A stretch of DNA of 25,249 bases, from positions 1-25,249 of the forward strand of contig UQRU01000024.1 of assembly GCA_900543475.1 (NCBI GenBank). The letters run 5' to 3'. Below are positions 1 through 7,604 of the stretch, one piece after another (position 1 is the stretch's first letter; the number at the start of each line of letters is the position of its first letter). The notes under the pieces are model-generated. The model searched no databases. It had not been told where the DNA came from and saw only the letters and a program-made list of their open reading frames with translations. The DNA comes from an uncultured Eubacteriales bacterium. GTDB taxonomy: Bacteria; Bacillota; Clostridia; Christensenellales; CAG-138. Both the position numbers and the translations under genes were made by a program.

Positions 1-163
1 GAGGCGGAAGCCCAGTGAGCAAGGGAGTTGAAGGAAGCCGCTTTAGCGGCGACGCGCAACGACCTTTGCGAACTGCGAGGGGGGCGGGCAGCCCCCCGCA
101 TGAAGCCCCCAACGGGGTCCAGGGGCAGAGCCCCGGCTGGCAGCCCTCCACACATAAAACCCA
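1..163. repeat. Left-edge non-coding DNA with a GC-box repeat
   Basis: No credible gene is seen here. Positions 79-140 hold a run of G/C-rich palindromic words (GGGGCGGGCAGCCCCC, then CCAACGGGGTCCAGGGGC, then AGAGCCCCGG) that recurs almost exactly at 5814-5904 and, on the other strand, at 23108-23172. Positions 47-77 also contain CGCGCAAC, a word shared with the 47-bp repeats at 4749 and 4959. The stretch is probably the distal end of a composite repeat like those at 5062 and 23099, cut by the window edge. The open frame through it is a product of the repeat composition. Confidence 0.6.
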
Positions 164-188
164 GCAAGCCGCCCAGAAGGCGGCTTGC
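164..188 (-). terminator. Probable terminator of the nfeD-floA operon
   Basis: GCAAGCCGCC at 164-173 and GGCGGCTTGC at 179-188 form a perfect 10-bp stem with a 5-nt loop. It starts 22 bases past the stop of the last operon gene. On the minus strand the stem is followed by TGGGTTTTATG, so the T-run is short. Confidence 0.6.
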
Positions 189-209
189 AAATAGACGAAC
201 AGGGTTCCT

Positions 210-920
210 TTACCGGCGGTACCCATGGTGGGACGCCAAACTCCGGGGCTTACCCAAGATCTCCCCGTAGAGGAAACCGGCGATCAAGCTATTCCGGTCA
301 AAGGAAAGGTTATATTGCCCAACGGGTTTCGAGCTGGTGGAAAAGGCGGGGATATCTTTAACATCCAGGCCCTTGCCGGCAGAGGGCGGACAGGCCACGG
401 CGCCGGTCAAGCTGCTTTCCGTATGCTGGTGATTGCCCTCGGTAAAGGGCTGGACCACATGCCGGCTACGCCGGTTGGCCTGGGGCTTGGGCCGGGGCCC
501 GCCCAGGCTGCCGCCCATGCCGACCCCCTCTGCGGAAGCAGTACCCTCCGCCGTTCCCATGCCTTCGGTGGAACTGGCGACCATGCTGCCCTGGGTGGAT
601 CGGCCTTCGGTAAAGGGTCCGCCCAGGCTGCCGCCGGCGCTTTGGCCCTCTGCGGGGCGGGTAGGCTTGACGGCCGGCTTCGCAGGTTTGGCAGTGGACT
701 TGGGCGGCTCGGGGGTGACCCAGGGGAAGATATCCTCCCCCATGGTGGTCTGCTGGGCGGCAGGCCGCTGAGGCTGAGCCTGCCGGGGCTGGGCCTGACG
801 GGGCTGGGCCTGCTGCCCGCCTGGCCGCCAGGTATTTTTCTTTTCAGCCTTTTTCTTCCTGTTTTTGGTTAAATTTGAGATCACCGCAATGATCACAAAC
901 AAAAGGACTAGTGTATCCAT
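210..920 (-). CDS. Membrane-anchored low-complexity protein, last gene of the floA operon
   Basis: Unrecognised protein of 236 residues; no function is assigned. Residues 1-18 form one hydrophobic segment (DTLVLLFVIIAVISNL) followed by a basic patch, NRKKKAEKK, which predicts an N-terminal anchor with the rest in the cytoplasm. Residues about 35-55 are Gln/Pro/Ala/Arg-rich with a repeated RQAQP unit. The middle is Gly/Ser/Thr-rich and repeats GGSLGGP and FTEG, which are also visible as DNA repeats near 490-515 and 610-635. The C-terminal 30 residues (FDRNSLIAGFLYGEILGKPR) look folded and resemble a short C-terminal motif I associate with small proteins beside floA in Clostridia, from memory. 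The start at 920 has AAGGAGA upstream. It begins 23 bases after floA, so the two are very likely co-transcribed. Confidence 0.75.
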   Translation of the reverse strand: MDTLVLLFVIIAVISNLTKNRKKKAEKKNTWRPGGQQAQPRQAQPRQAQPQRPAAQQTTMGEDIFPWVTPEPPKSTAKPAKPAVKPTRPAEGQSAGGSLGGPFTEGRSTQGSMVASSTEGMGTAEGTASAEGVGMGGSLGGPRPKPQANRRSRHVVQPFTEGNHQHTESSLTGAVACPPSAGKGLDVKDIPAFSTSSKPVGQYNLSFDRNSLIAGFLYGEILGKPRSLASHHGYRR

Positions 921-943
921 AGGCTCTCCTTATGGGAGCGGGG

Positions 944-1924
944 TTATTGCTCCTTATGCTCGGCCTCGGTGCCGGCAATGGCGTCCCGCATCCGGGTGTC
1001 GGAAAGGATATTTTGCATGTTATAATAATCCATGACCCCCAGCTTGCCGTCCCGGAATGCAGCGGCAATGGCCCGGGGCACTTCCGCCTCGGCCTCGATG
1101 ACCCGCGCCCGCATGCCTTGGACTTCCGCCTTGTTTTCCTGCTCCTGGGCCACGGCCATGGCGCGGCGCTCTTCGGCCTTGGCCTGGGCGATGCGCTTAT
1201 CGGCTTCCGCCTGGTCGATCTGGAGCTGGGCGCCTACGTTGCGGCCCACGTCCACATCCGCGATGTCGATGGAAAGGATCTCAAAGGCAGTACCCGCATC
1301 CAAGCCCTTGCTCAAGACGGTCTGGGAGATCCGGTCGGGGTTTTCCAGCACGTCCTTATGGCTGGTGGAGGAACCCACCGTGGTCACGATGCCTTCGCCG
1401 ATCCGGGCGATGATGGTCTCCTCGCCGGAGCCGCCCACCAAACGGTCGATGTTGGCCCGCACGGTGACCCGGGCCTTGGCCCGCAATTCGATACCATCCT
1501 TGGCGATGGCCGCCACGATGGGGGTCTCGATGACCTTGGGGTTAACGCTCATCTGAACGGCGTTGAGCACGTCCCGGCCGGCCAGGTCGATGGCGCAGGC
1601 CCGTTCAAAATCCAGGGGAATGCCGGCCCGCTGGGCTGCGATCAGGGCATTGACCACCCGGTCCACATTACCGCCGGCCAGGTAGTGGGCTTCCAGCTTA
1701 TTATGGCTGATGGTCAAGCCCGCCTTGGTGGCTTTGATCATGGGGTTCACGATGCGGCTGGGCACCACTTTACGGATGCGCATGGCCACCAGCTGGAACA
1801 AGCCGATCTTCACATCGGACGCGGTGGCGGAGATCCACAGGCCGATGGGCACGAAGCTGAAGAACAGCGCCAGCACTACAATGATGGCAACGATCAGCAC
1901 CAGGGTTAAAATGAGTTCAGGCAT
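944..1924 (-). CDS. floA: Flotillin-like protein FloA
   Basis: FloA of 326 residues, the usual length for the family. Bacterial flotillin-like proteins organise functional membrane microdomains that influence secretion, signalling and cell-envelope enzymes. Residues about 3-30 form a hydrophobic hairpin-type anchor ([19 protein letters not shown]), followed by an SPFH/band-7 region with typical FloA strings such as [30 protein letters not shown] and ANIDRLVGG. From about residue 235 there is an Ala/Glu-rich coiled coil ([20 protein letters not shown]), the oligomerisation part of flotillins. A perfect AAGGAGG precedes the ATG. It lies downstream of nfeD and a zinc-ribbon gene on the same strand; NfeD proteins are standard partners of flotillin-like proteins. 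Confidence 0.96.
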   Translation of the reverse strand: MPELILTLVLIVAIIVVLALFFSFVPIGLWISATASDVKIGLFQLVAMRIRKVVPSRIVNPMIKATKAGLTISHNKLEAHYLAGGNVDRVVNALIAAQRAGIPLDFERACAIDLAGRDVLNAVQMSVNPKVIETPIVAAIAKDGIELRAKARVTVRANIDRLVGGSGEETIIARIGEGIVTTVGSSTSHKDVLENPDRISQTVLSKGLDAGTAFEILSIDIADVDVGRNVGAQLQIDQAEADKRIAQAKAEERRAMAVAQEQENKAEVQGMRARVIEAEAEVPRAIAAAFRDGKLGVMDYYNMQNILSDTRMRDAIAGTEAEHKEQ

Positions 1925-1940
1925 GATTTCCTCCTTATGG

Positions 1941-2186
1941 TTATTTCATTAGAATTTTCGCCAAATAAAACACCAGGTAAAACAAACCAATCATAGCCGG
2001 CACCCCGATGACGATCTGGAGCCAGGCCCGGCGCCGGGCTTTCGCCTGGGCTTCAGGGGCCATGTGCTCGTCATAGGCCTGGCTTTCCGCCTGCTGCTCC
2101 ATCAGTTCCCGTTCTGTGCAGCGGGGGCACGGCCCCACGGCGGGATCATAGATGGTGCCGCACACCTTACAGAATTTCATTTTCAT
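1941..2186 (-). CDS. Zinc-ribbon single-pass membrane protein
   Basis: Small protein of 81 residues with no assigned function. The N-terminus holds two Cys pairs, CKVC (residues 6-9) and CPRC (20-23), spaced like a zinc ribbon. A charged linker with Glu/Ala follows, and the C-terminal third is hydrophobic ([24 protein letters not shown]), predicting one transmembrane helix with the ribbon in the cytoplasm. The ATG lies one base past the nfeD stop with no strong ribosome site, so translation is probably coupled to nfeD. Its position between nfeD and floA suggests a role in the same membrane-domain system; that is inference from context. Confidence 0.8.
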   Translation of the reverse strand: MKMKFCKVCGTIYDPAVGPCPRCTERELMEQQAESQAYDEHMAPEAQAKARRRAWLQIVIGVPAMIGLFYLVFYLAKILMK

Positions 2187-2187
2187 A

Positions 2188-2688
2188 TCAGCACGCCTTC
2201 ACCAGGATGCGAAGGCCCTCCACCCGCACGATGCGGATGCGGGCGCCCTGGGGGATGAAGGCGCCGTCGCTGACCACGTCCAGCTTTTCCCCGTCAAAGT
2301 CCCCGTTGCCGCTGGGGCGCAAGGGGGTCAGGGAAACGCCTTCCCGGCCCACCAGCTTTTGCATATCCTCCACGCCCAGGCCAGTGGAATCCCCCTGGAT
2401 CTGATCCTTTAGCACCAGGGGCGAACGGGATAAAGCGCCCTTGGAGAAGGAGCGGAAGATGATGATCGCCGCGATGATCAAAGGGATGAGGATCAACAGG
2501 ATGGTAATGCCGGCGGTCAAGAGGGAATCCGCCCGCAGCACCACTGCGGCAGTCAGGAAAATGATGCCCAGCAAACCAGGAATGCCCATGCCAGGGGTAA
2601 ACATTTCATAGATCATACAGGCCAGGCCCAGGACCAAACACAAGATCGCCGCCAGATTCCAGCCCAGCAGGTATTCCGCTACGCTCAT
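2188..2688 (-). CDS. nfeD: NfeD family membrane protein (short form)
   Basis: NfeD-like protein of 166 residues, partner of flotillin-type SPFH proteins. It has hydrophobic segments at about 10-27 (LAAILCLVLGLACMIYEM), 30-50 (GIPGLLGIIFLTAAVVL) and 55-78 (TAGITILLILIPLIIAAIII), then a soluble C-terminal domain (LVGREGVSLTPLRPSGNGDF, GAFIPQGARIRIVRVEG) of the OB-fold type found at the end of NfeD proteins. The long-form N-terminal ClpP-like protease domain is absent, as in short NfeD proteins that lie beside floA. The start has GAAAGGAGG eight bases upstream. It is the first gene of a four-gene operon driven by the promoter near 2742. Confidence 0.9.
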   Translation of the reverse strand: MSVAEYLLGWNLAAILCLVLGLACMIYEMFTPGMGIPGLLGIIFLTAAVVLRADSLLTAGITILLILIPLIIAAIIIFRSFSKGALSRSPLVLKDQIQGDSTGLGVEDMQKLVGREGVSLTPLRPSGNGDFDGEKLDVVSDGAFIPQGARIRIVRVEGLRILVKAC

Positions 2689-2741
2689 TGTACCAGCCTC
2701 CTTTCAAAGGGGAAACAAGGAATCCTACACCTATTATTATA

Positions 2742-2750
2742 ATTATAGCA
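2742..2750 (-). promoter_or_regulatory. Extended -10 promoter of the nfeD-floA operon
   Basis: Read on the minus strand, TGCTATAAT is a perfect extended -10 box, 54 bases upstream of the nfeD ATG. The -35 region is poor: ACATCC at the 17-bp position, or TTACAT with a 19-bp spacer. That weakness is consistent with reliance on the extended -10. Confidence 0.65.
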
Positions 2751-2827
2751 GACCCGAAAAAAAAGGATGTAAAATTTGAGTGAATATCCATAGCTGGCAG
2801 CCGCCTTATTCCAAGGCCGCCCCCAAG

Positions 2828-3544
2828 CTAAAACATGGGGAAAATATGGGTATTGAACCAGGTGGCCATCCGTTCCAATACCCCGCTGGCGTCAGGCAAT
2901 ACGCCGCTTCCAGCCAGGGCCAATACCAAGCCCACCACCCCCAGCACAATCACCAGGGAAAGGAACATCACCAACAGCACCGTCCCCGCAGAGGCCTGAT
3001 CCTGGGCCTCTCCCTTTCGTTGTCCAGGGGCTAAGACAAAATCCGGTATGTCGGGTTCCTGTAAGCTGGCCCGGGCCTTAGCCGTTCGCTGGCGATTGGG
3101 CGTTTGCTTGAAGGCCGGCTCCGCAGCCGGCTTTGGCTTTGCCCGTTCCGCTTTGGCCTGGGCCTTGACCGGGGCCGCCTTTATATGGCTTTCCGCCGGC
3201 TTTTCCGCCGCCTCCTGAAACCGCTTGCCACCTAGGAGCGCCTTGCCCTTTGGCGCCGGTTCCGGGGCAGCCTCCGCCCCGTCCCCTTCCTGGAGCTTTT
3301 GCCGCTCCACCTCCACCTGCCGGTTGAAAAAGGCCTTTTCATTGCAGCAATCGTCTGTGATCCGCAAGACCAATGCCTTGGTGGGCTCTACCCCATCCAT
3401 GCATGCCCGCTTCAATAGCTCCATCGCCCGGCGTGTGGCTTCCTTTGCCGCCTCTGGCTCCCCTGTGTTTCGCAATGCTCGGTCATAGGCAGGCCCTATA
3501 TATTGCTTGAGTATGGCCCGCAGGGCTTCTGCATCCGGTGCCAT
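2828..3544 (-). CDS. Unrecognised single-pass membrane protein with a helical N-terminus
   Basis: Protein of 238 residues that I do not recognise. Residues 1-90 look helical and folded (ALRAILKQYIGPAYDRALRN, EATRRAMELLKRACMDG, ITDDCCNEKAFFNRQ). The pattern loosely recalls region 2 of ECF sigma factors, but no sigma-4-like part follows and I do not claim homology. Residues about 100-180 are a Pro/Ala/Lys-rich linker. A strong hydrophobic segment (VLLVMFLSLVIVLGVVGLVL) near residue 200 predicts a cytoplasmic N-terminus and a short external tail. I chose the ATG at 3544 because AGGAGG lies eight bases upstream, and because a longer in-frame start at 3730 would lie upstream of the promoter at 3644-3672. 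It is divergent from spoIID. Confidence 0.75.
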   Translation of the reverse strand: MAPDAEALRAILKQYIGPAYDRALRNTGEPEAAKEATRRAMELLKRACMDGVEPTKALVLRITDDCCNEKAFFNRQVEVERQKLQEGDGAEAAPEPAPKGKALLGGKRFQEAAEKPAESHIKAAPVKAQAKAERAKPKPAAEPAFKQTPNRQRTAKARASLQEPDIPDFVLAPGQRKGEAQDQASAGTVLLVMFLSLVIVLGVVGLVLALAGSGVLPDASGVLERMATWFNTHIFPMF

Positions 3545-3643
3545 GGACGCGCCTCCTGTCTGTTCACATTCTTGCTTATTCTGCATGATCCCTAGACGGT
3601 CCCTTTTTCCACCCCCTGCAGGATCATTGCCATATACACCTTC

Positions 3644-3672
3644 AGTATAAAACAAAATCCGCAGCCCTGCAA
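3644..3672 (-). promoter_or_regulatory. Sigma-A-type promoter of the 2828-3544 gene
   Basis: On the minus strand TTGCAG (3667-3672) and TATACT (3644-3649) are separated by exactly 17 bases. Transcription would start near 3637, giving a leader of about 90 nt before the ATG at 3544. Confidence 0.7.
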
Positions 3673-3708
3673 TGCATTTCCCATTGGTTCTTATCATACC
3701 CTTGCAAT

Positions 3709-4707
3709 ATGAGAAATGGATGGATTTCATCGCAAGCCCTAGGGAAAGGGCTTTTGCTTATCTTATGCTTTACCCTGCTGGTGGCCGCGATCCGAGGCTG
3801 CCAGCTTGCCACCGACCCTTCCCTTACGCCTTCCAGCCAAGACGACCTGACCCTCACGGTTTATCTACATGAGGAGGATAAAACCGTGGAAATGTCCCTG
3901 GATGAATATTTGTATGGGGTCTTGGGAGGAGAAATGCCCGCCTCCTTTCCCTTGGAAGCCCTAAAAGCCCAGGCCGTTGCAGCCCGTACCTATACGGTGC
4001 GGCGCATAGCCAGCCTGGGCGGGGACCCCTGCGGCCGGGGCGGCGCGGATATCTGTACCGACAGCCATTGCTGCCAAAGCTACCGCAGCCCCGAGGCCCT
4101 GGCGGAAAGCTGGGGCAGCCATGCCAAGCAATATGCGGATAAGCTCCGCCAAGCGGTGGCGCAAACCCATGGGCTCATCGCCGTATATGACGGGGAACCC
4201 ATCGAGGCGCTGTATCACAGCGCCGCCGGCGGCCATACCGAGGACGCCCAAAACGTTTTTTCCAATGCCCTCCCCTATCTTGTGGGGGTGGAAAGCCCCG
4301 GCGAACAGGACGCCTCCCACTATCAAGAATCCATCGCCTTTTCCTGCAAGGAATTATCCGACACCCTGAACGAAACCTTCCCCAACGCCCATCTTTCCCC
4401 CTCCGCCCTGGAAAGCCAAATGGAGATCCAAGCCCGCTATGACAGCGGCCAAGTGGAACGCCTTCGCCTAGGGGACGCCTCCATATCCGGCAAGGAGCTA
4501 CGCAAGGCTTTAGATCTGCGCAGCGCCAATTTCACCCTGGACTTTTCCCAGGATACCGTTACCATTACCACCACCGGCTACGGCCATGGGGTGGGTATGA
4601 GCCAATACGGCGCCCGGGCCATGGCCCTGGAAGGCGCTGACTTCCAAGAGATCCTCACCCACTACTACACCGGCATCCAGCTCATGCCCTGTACCGCCAC
4701 CTCCTAA
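3709..4707 (+). CDS. spoIID: SpoIID/LytB-domain sporulation protein
   Basis: Homologue (332 residues) of stage II sporulation protein D, a membrane-anchored lytic transglycosylase that degrades septal peptidoglycan with SpoIIP and SpoIIM during engulfment. An N-terminal membrane segment (LLLILCFTLLVAAI) precedes the SpoIID domain. Visible motifs are EYLYGVLGGEMPASFPLEAL, which holds the family's conserved acidic residue, LKAQAVAARTYT, the HSAAGGHTED region, and GYGHGVGMSQYGARAMA near the C-terminus. Four closely spaced Cys (about residues 107, 115, 120 and 121) match the region where family members carry a Cys pair. No clear ribosome site precedes the ATG, so the start is less certain than the family assignment. 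Partners spoIIP and spoIIM are not in the window. Confidence 0.9.
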   Translation: MRNGWISSQALGKGLLLILCFTLLVAAIRGCQLATDPSLTPSSQDDLTLTVYLHEEDKTVEMSLDEYLYGVLGGEMPASFPLEALKAQAVAARTYTVRRIASLGGDPCGRGGADICTDSHCCQSYRSPEALAESWGSHAKQYADKLRQAVAQTHGLIAVYDGEPIEALYHSAAGGHTEDAQNVFSNALPYLVGVESPGEQDASHYQESIAFSCKELSDTLNETFPNAHLSPSALESQMEIQARYDSGQVERLRLGDASISGKELRKALDLRSANFTLDFSQDTVTITTTGYGHGVGMSQYGARAMALEGADFQEILTHYYTGIQLMPCTATS

Positions 4708-4748
4708 TCCCCTCCGCCCTACGCGGGCCCTACGCGGGCAGCGAGCGT

Positions 4749-4795
4749 CGCGCAACAGGGGGTGAGGCTGCCCTGCGGCAGCAGCCCGCGGCGGG
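4749..4795 (+). repeat. 47-bp hairpin repeat, copy 1
   Basis: Begins CGCGCAACAG and ends AGCCCGCGGCGGG, with an inner hairpin GCTGCC/GGCAGC. Copy 2 at 4959-5005 has exactly the same length and the same ends, but a different hairpin stem. Confidence 0.6.
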
Positions 4796-4958
4796 GCGGA
4801 TGAAGCCGCCGCTGCCCGTAGGGCGTGGGCAGCGGCTTTGCCAAAGGGGAGAAGGCGTTGCCGCGACCCTTCCTGCCAACGTTTCGTGTGCCCGGCCCCC
4901 CGGAAAAAGGCCCGCTCCCTTTCGCCTGCTCGGTTGGTGCTGCGCGCACGGCGATAGC

Positions 4959-5005
4959 CGCGCAACAGCGACTGTTGGCGGCCTGAGGCCGTAGCCCGCG
5001 ACGGG
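4959..5005 (+). repeat. 47-bp hairpin repeat, copy 2
   Basis: Begins CGCGCAACAG and ends AGCCCGCGACGGG. The inner hairpin is GCGGCC/GGCCG around TGA. The ends match copy 1 while the stem differs in sequence, so pairing is kept. Confidence 0.6.
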
Positions 5006-5153
5006 AGAGGCTGCTGTCGCCTTGGGGTAGCTGTTTCGCAACGGCTCGCGATCGCTACCACCTTTTTCCGGGTGGTGGACATGGCGGGGCTGGGTTGGAC
5101 GAAAGGCCTGGCTTTTTGCTGCGTTTTTTGGCGTTGGTGGAAAACCTAGCGGA

Positions 5154-5419
<266 letters not shown>

Positions 5420-5516
5420 GCAGGGACGCCCCGACCTTCCTGCGCGCCTGGCCAACCACCGTAGGGCCGGCGGAGGTGCGCTGGCGCAGGGGGTTGGCGG
5501 GCGTCGTTGGGTTACG

Positions 5517-5632
5517 CCGGGGGGCGGCGGCGTTTGGCGGGCCCGGAGGGCCCGCAAAACCAACGCAGGGGCGGGGGGCCAAAGGCCCCGCTCCTGCGTT
5601 GTGCGCGCTGTGCGCGCCCGCCGCCCCCCCGG
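5517..5632 (+). repeat. Cloverleaf element A2 (three hairpins in an outer stem)
   Basis: The outer stem is CCGGGGGGCGGCGGC (5517-5531) with CCGCCGCCCCCCCGG (5618-5632). Inside are three hairpins: H1 at 5532-5560 (12 of 13 positions paired, loop GGA); H2 at 5561-5601 (18 pairs with a 2-nt bulge and one G-T, loop AAA); and H3 at 5603-5617 (GCGCGC, loop TGT). Order and fold match 7293-7400 and 23354-23490, which lie in the opposite orientation. Confidence 0.8.
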
Positions 5633-5813
5633 GAACGCTGCGATTTTCCGCCGTCCAAACGATCCATCCACCACCCTTTCCCGCCCTGCCTTCCCGCAAA
5701 CCAAACGAGCCCGCTGCTCCCGATGAGCGGCGGGCCAGCATAATCCGTTGCAAACCCAGAAAAGTTTTCCAGCAGGTTTTCCCCCGCTTTTTTCAAAAGC
5801 GGGCCGGGGGGTA

Positions 5814-5904
5814 CGGGGGGCGGGCAGCCCCCCGCATGAAGCCCCCAACGGGGTCCAGGGGCGGAGCCCCCAACGGGGTCCAGGGGCAGAGCCCCGGCGG
5901 GCAC
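5814..5904 (+). repeat. GC-box palindromic repeats at the 3' end of mnmE
   Basis: Two tandem copies of CCAACGGGGTCCAGGGGC followed by GGAGCCCC or AGAGCCCCGG, preceded by GGGGCGGGCAGCCCCC. The run is near-identical to 79-140 and related to 23108-23172 on the other strand. It resembles the REP-like intergenic words common in high-GC bacteria. It lies directly downstream of mnmE, so it may affect the 3' end of that transcript. Confidence 0.75.
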
Positions 5905-5912
5905 GCACCCCC

Positions 5913-7238
5913 CTACTTGCCCACGCAGAAGCGGGAGAAGATCCGCTGGATCACAGCTTCTTCCACGGTGCTGCCGGTGATGCGGCCCAAGGCGTCCAGG
6001 GCATTGCGCAGGTCGGTGGCCAAGCAATCCGGGTCAGGGGCATAAGGATCTGCGGCCAGGAGGGCTTGCCGGGCGTCCTCCAGAGCCTCCACATGGCGGG
6101 CGTTGGTGATCAAGGCGCTTTCCCCGGCGCCAGGGGCCACCTGGGCGGCGATGGCTTGGACCAGCTGGGACAAGCCTGCCCGGGTAAGGGCAGACACAGG
6201 ATAGGCTGGGATTTGGTGGCTTGCCGCCAAGGCGGCGGCCGCCTGGCCGGAGGCGATATCCTGCTTGGTAATCACGCAGATCCGGGGCATATGCTGGGTT
6301 TGGGTAAGAAGGGCTTCCTCCCCCGGGCCTGCCTCCCCGGCCCCATCCAGGCACAGCAGCACCAGATCCGCATCCTGGGCCGCAGCCAAGGCCCGCTCCA
6401 CCCCGATCTGCTCCACCAGATCCTTGGCTTCCCGTATCCCCGCCGTATCCAAAAGCCGCACCGCCACCCCTTCCATAGAACAGGTGCCTTCCACAATATC
6501 CCGGGTGGTGCCCGCCTGGGCGGTAACGATGGCCCGATCTTCTCCCAACAGGGCGTTGAGCAAGGAGCTTTTCCCCGCGTTGGGCAGGCCCAATATGGCC
6601 ACCTTGGCCCCTTCCCGCAGCACCCGGTTTTGCCGTCCTTCCTGGATGAGGGCATCCAGCTCCCCTATTAAGCTGGAAATTGTTTCCGGCAGGGCGCAAA
6701 ATACGTCCTCTTCCAGCTCCTCGGGATAATCGATGGCAGCGTCGATGCCGCTTAGGGCGTCCAGCAGCCGGCTTTCCAGATCTTCGATCCGCTTGCGAAG
6801 CCCTCCTTGCAGCTGCTCCATGGCAGAGGCCGCCCCCCGGCGGGCCGTGGCGGCGATCAGGTCCTGGACAGCCTCCGCTGAGGACAGGTCCATCTTCCCG
6901 TTGAGGAACGCCCGCCGTGTAAACTCTCCGGGCAAGGCCTGGCGCAAGCCCTTATGGGCAAACAGCTCCATCACCCGGCTCACCACCGCCTGGCCTCCGT
7001 GAACATACACCTCCCCCATATCCTCTCCGGTATAGGAGGCGGGGCCCTGGAAATAGGCGGCCATTACGCTGTCGATCCGGCGGCCGTCCGCCACCAGATA
7101 ACCGTAGGCCATATACCGGTGCTTCAGCGTGCCGGTAAATACCTGCTCCAGCACCGGCTTGGTTTGCGGCCCGCTGATCCGCAAAATGGCGATGGCCCCT
7201 CCCACCGGGGTGGCCAGGGCAAAGATGGTATCCTGCAT
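5913..7238 (-). CDS. mnmE: tRNA modification GTPase MnmE
   Basis: MnmE (TrmE) of 441 residues, close to the usual 450-460. With MnmG it installs the carboxymethylaminomethyl group on U34 of tRNAs. The N-terminal formyl-THF-binding domain starts DTIFALATPVGGAIAILRIS and includes YTGEDMGEVYVHGG. The helical domain is interrupted by a G domain with G1 GLPNAGKSS (about residue 216), G2 GTTRD, G3 DTAG and a G4 that reads TKQD instead of NKxD. The C-terminus ends FCVGK, the family's conserved C-x-G-K tail with its catalytic Cys. I chose the ATG at 7238 (MQDTIFAL) because AAAGGA lies upstream and the family starts here; the longer open frame runs into the repeat at 7293-7400. The usual downstream mnmG and rsmG are absent. 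Confidence 0.96.
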   Translation of the reverse strand: MQDTIFALATPVGGAIAILRISGPQTKPVLEQVFTGTLKHRYMAYGYLVADGRRIDSVMAAYFQGPASYTGEDMGEVYVHGGQAVVSRVMELFAHKGLRQALPGEFTRRAFLNGKMDLSSAEAVQDLIAATARRGAASAMEQLQGGLRKRIEDLESRLLDALSGIDAAIDYPEELEEDVFCALPETISSLIGELDALIQEGRQNRVLREGAKVAILGLPNAGKSSLLNALLGEDRAIVTAQAGTTRDIVEGTCSMEGVAVRLLDTAGIREAKDLVEQIGVERALAAAQDADLVLLCLDGAGEAGPGEEALLTQTQHMPRICVITKQDIASGQAAAALAASHQIPAYPVSALTRAGLSQLVQAIAAQVAPGAGESALITNARHVEALEDARQALLAADPYAPDPDCLATDLRNALDALGRITGSTVEEAVIQRIFSRFCVGK

Positions 7239-7292
7239 GTGTTCGCATCCTTTCTTGATCCTGCGGCAGGTCTCCGGTTTCCGGGGCCTTCC

Positions 7293-7400
7293 CCGGGGGG
7301 GGGCGGCGGCGGGCGCGCTGCGCGCGCCCTGCCGGCGGGGCCTGCGGCCCCGCCGGCCCCTTTGGCGGCCGCAGGCCGCCAAAGGCCGCCGCCCCCCCGG
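7293..7400 (-). repeat. Cloverleaf element F (best-formed copy)
   Basis: The outer stem is CCGGGGGGGGGCGGCGGC (7293-7310) with GCCGCCGCCCCCCCGG (7385-7400). Inside are three perfect hairpins: GGGCGCGC with GCGCGCCC (7311-7329, loop TGC), a 12-bp stem GCCGGCGGGGCC with its complement (7331-7357, loop TGC), and a 10-bp stem TTTGGCGGCC with its complement (7361-7383, loop GCA). The hairpins follow one another with 0-3 unpaired bases between them. Hairpin order shows this copy is inverted relative to 5517-5632. Unlike copies A and B it lacks the flanking boxes, so the cloverleaf can occur alone. Confidence 0.8.
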
Positions 7401-7539
7401 GCCGCCCCGGCCGCCGCCAAGGCCGGGACATATGGGAAACGGGCAGCGACCGCAAACCATTACCGCCGGGCAGCCTACACCATAGGGGTGCATTGGCTTC
7501 CGCTGGGCCGGTCTGCTGGGTGGCTGCCCGAATGGGAAA

Positions 7540-7558
7540 GGGAGCGGGGTCCGCTCCC
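7540..7558 (-). terminator. Possible terminator after jag
   Basis: GGGAGCGG (7540-7547) pairs with CCGCTCCC (7551-7558) around a 3-nt loop. On the minus strand TTTCCC follows, so the T-run is weak. Confidence 0.4.
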
Positions 7559-7604
7559 AAGGGTATAAGGCGGTTGGGGAATTGGGCCAACCCCAGGCTT
7601 TGGG

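Larger units (their letters stand above)
4708..5061. other. Non-coding hairpin-rich spacer after spoIID
   Basis: No believable gene. It contains a short direct repeat of CCTACGCGGGC just after the spoIID stop, two 47-bp hairpin repeats (4749-4795 and 4959-5005), and a perfect 10-bp hairpin (GCCGCTGCCC at 4808-4817 with GGGCAGCGGC at 4827-4836). The open frames crossing it have repeat-derived composition and no ribosome sites. Confidence 0.6.
7239..7604. other. Non-coding gap between jag and mnmE
   Basis: Contains no gene. It holds a complete cloverleaf element (7293-7400), about 120 bases without recognised features, and a terminator-like hairpin (7540-7558). The gap separates mnmE from the yidC-jag transcription unit, so mnmE may need its own promoter; none was identified. 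Confidence 0.6.

Noticed and set aside
28..270. An 80-codon frame at the left edge
   Set aside because: It runs through the GC-box repeat and the operon terminator and overlaps the end of the 210-920 gene.
944..1909. Plus-strand frames of up to 325 codons opposite floA
   Set aside because: They are shadows of floA produced by high-GC codon use; the minus-strand gene has a ribosome site and full family similarity.
7293..7400. A tRNA-like gene, because of the cloverleaf shape
   Set aside because: Stems are too long and almost pure G/C, loops are 3 nt, and there is no anticodon loop, T-loop GTTCRANNC or CCA end.
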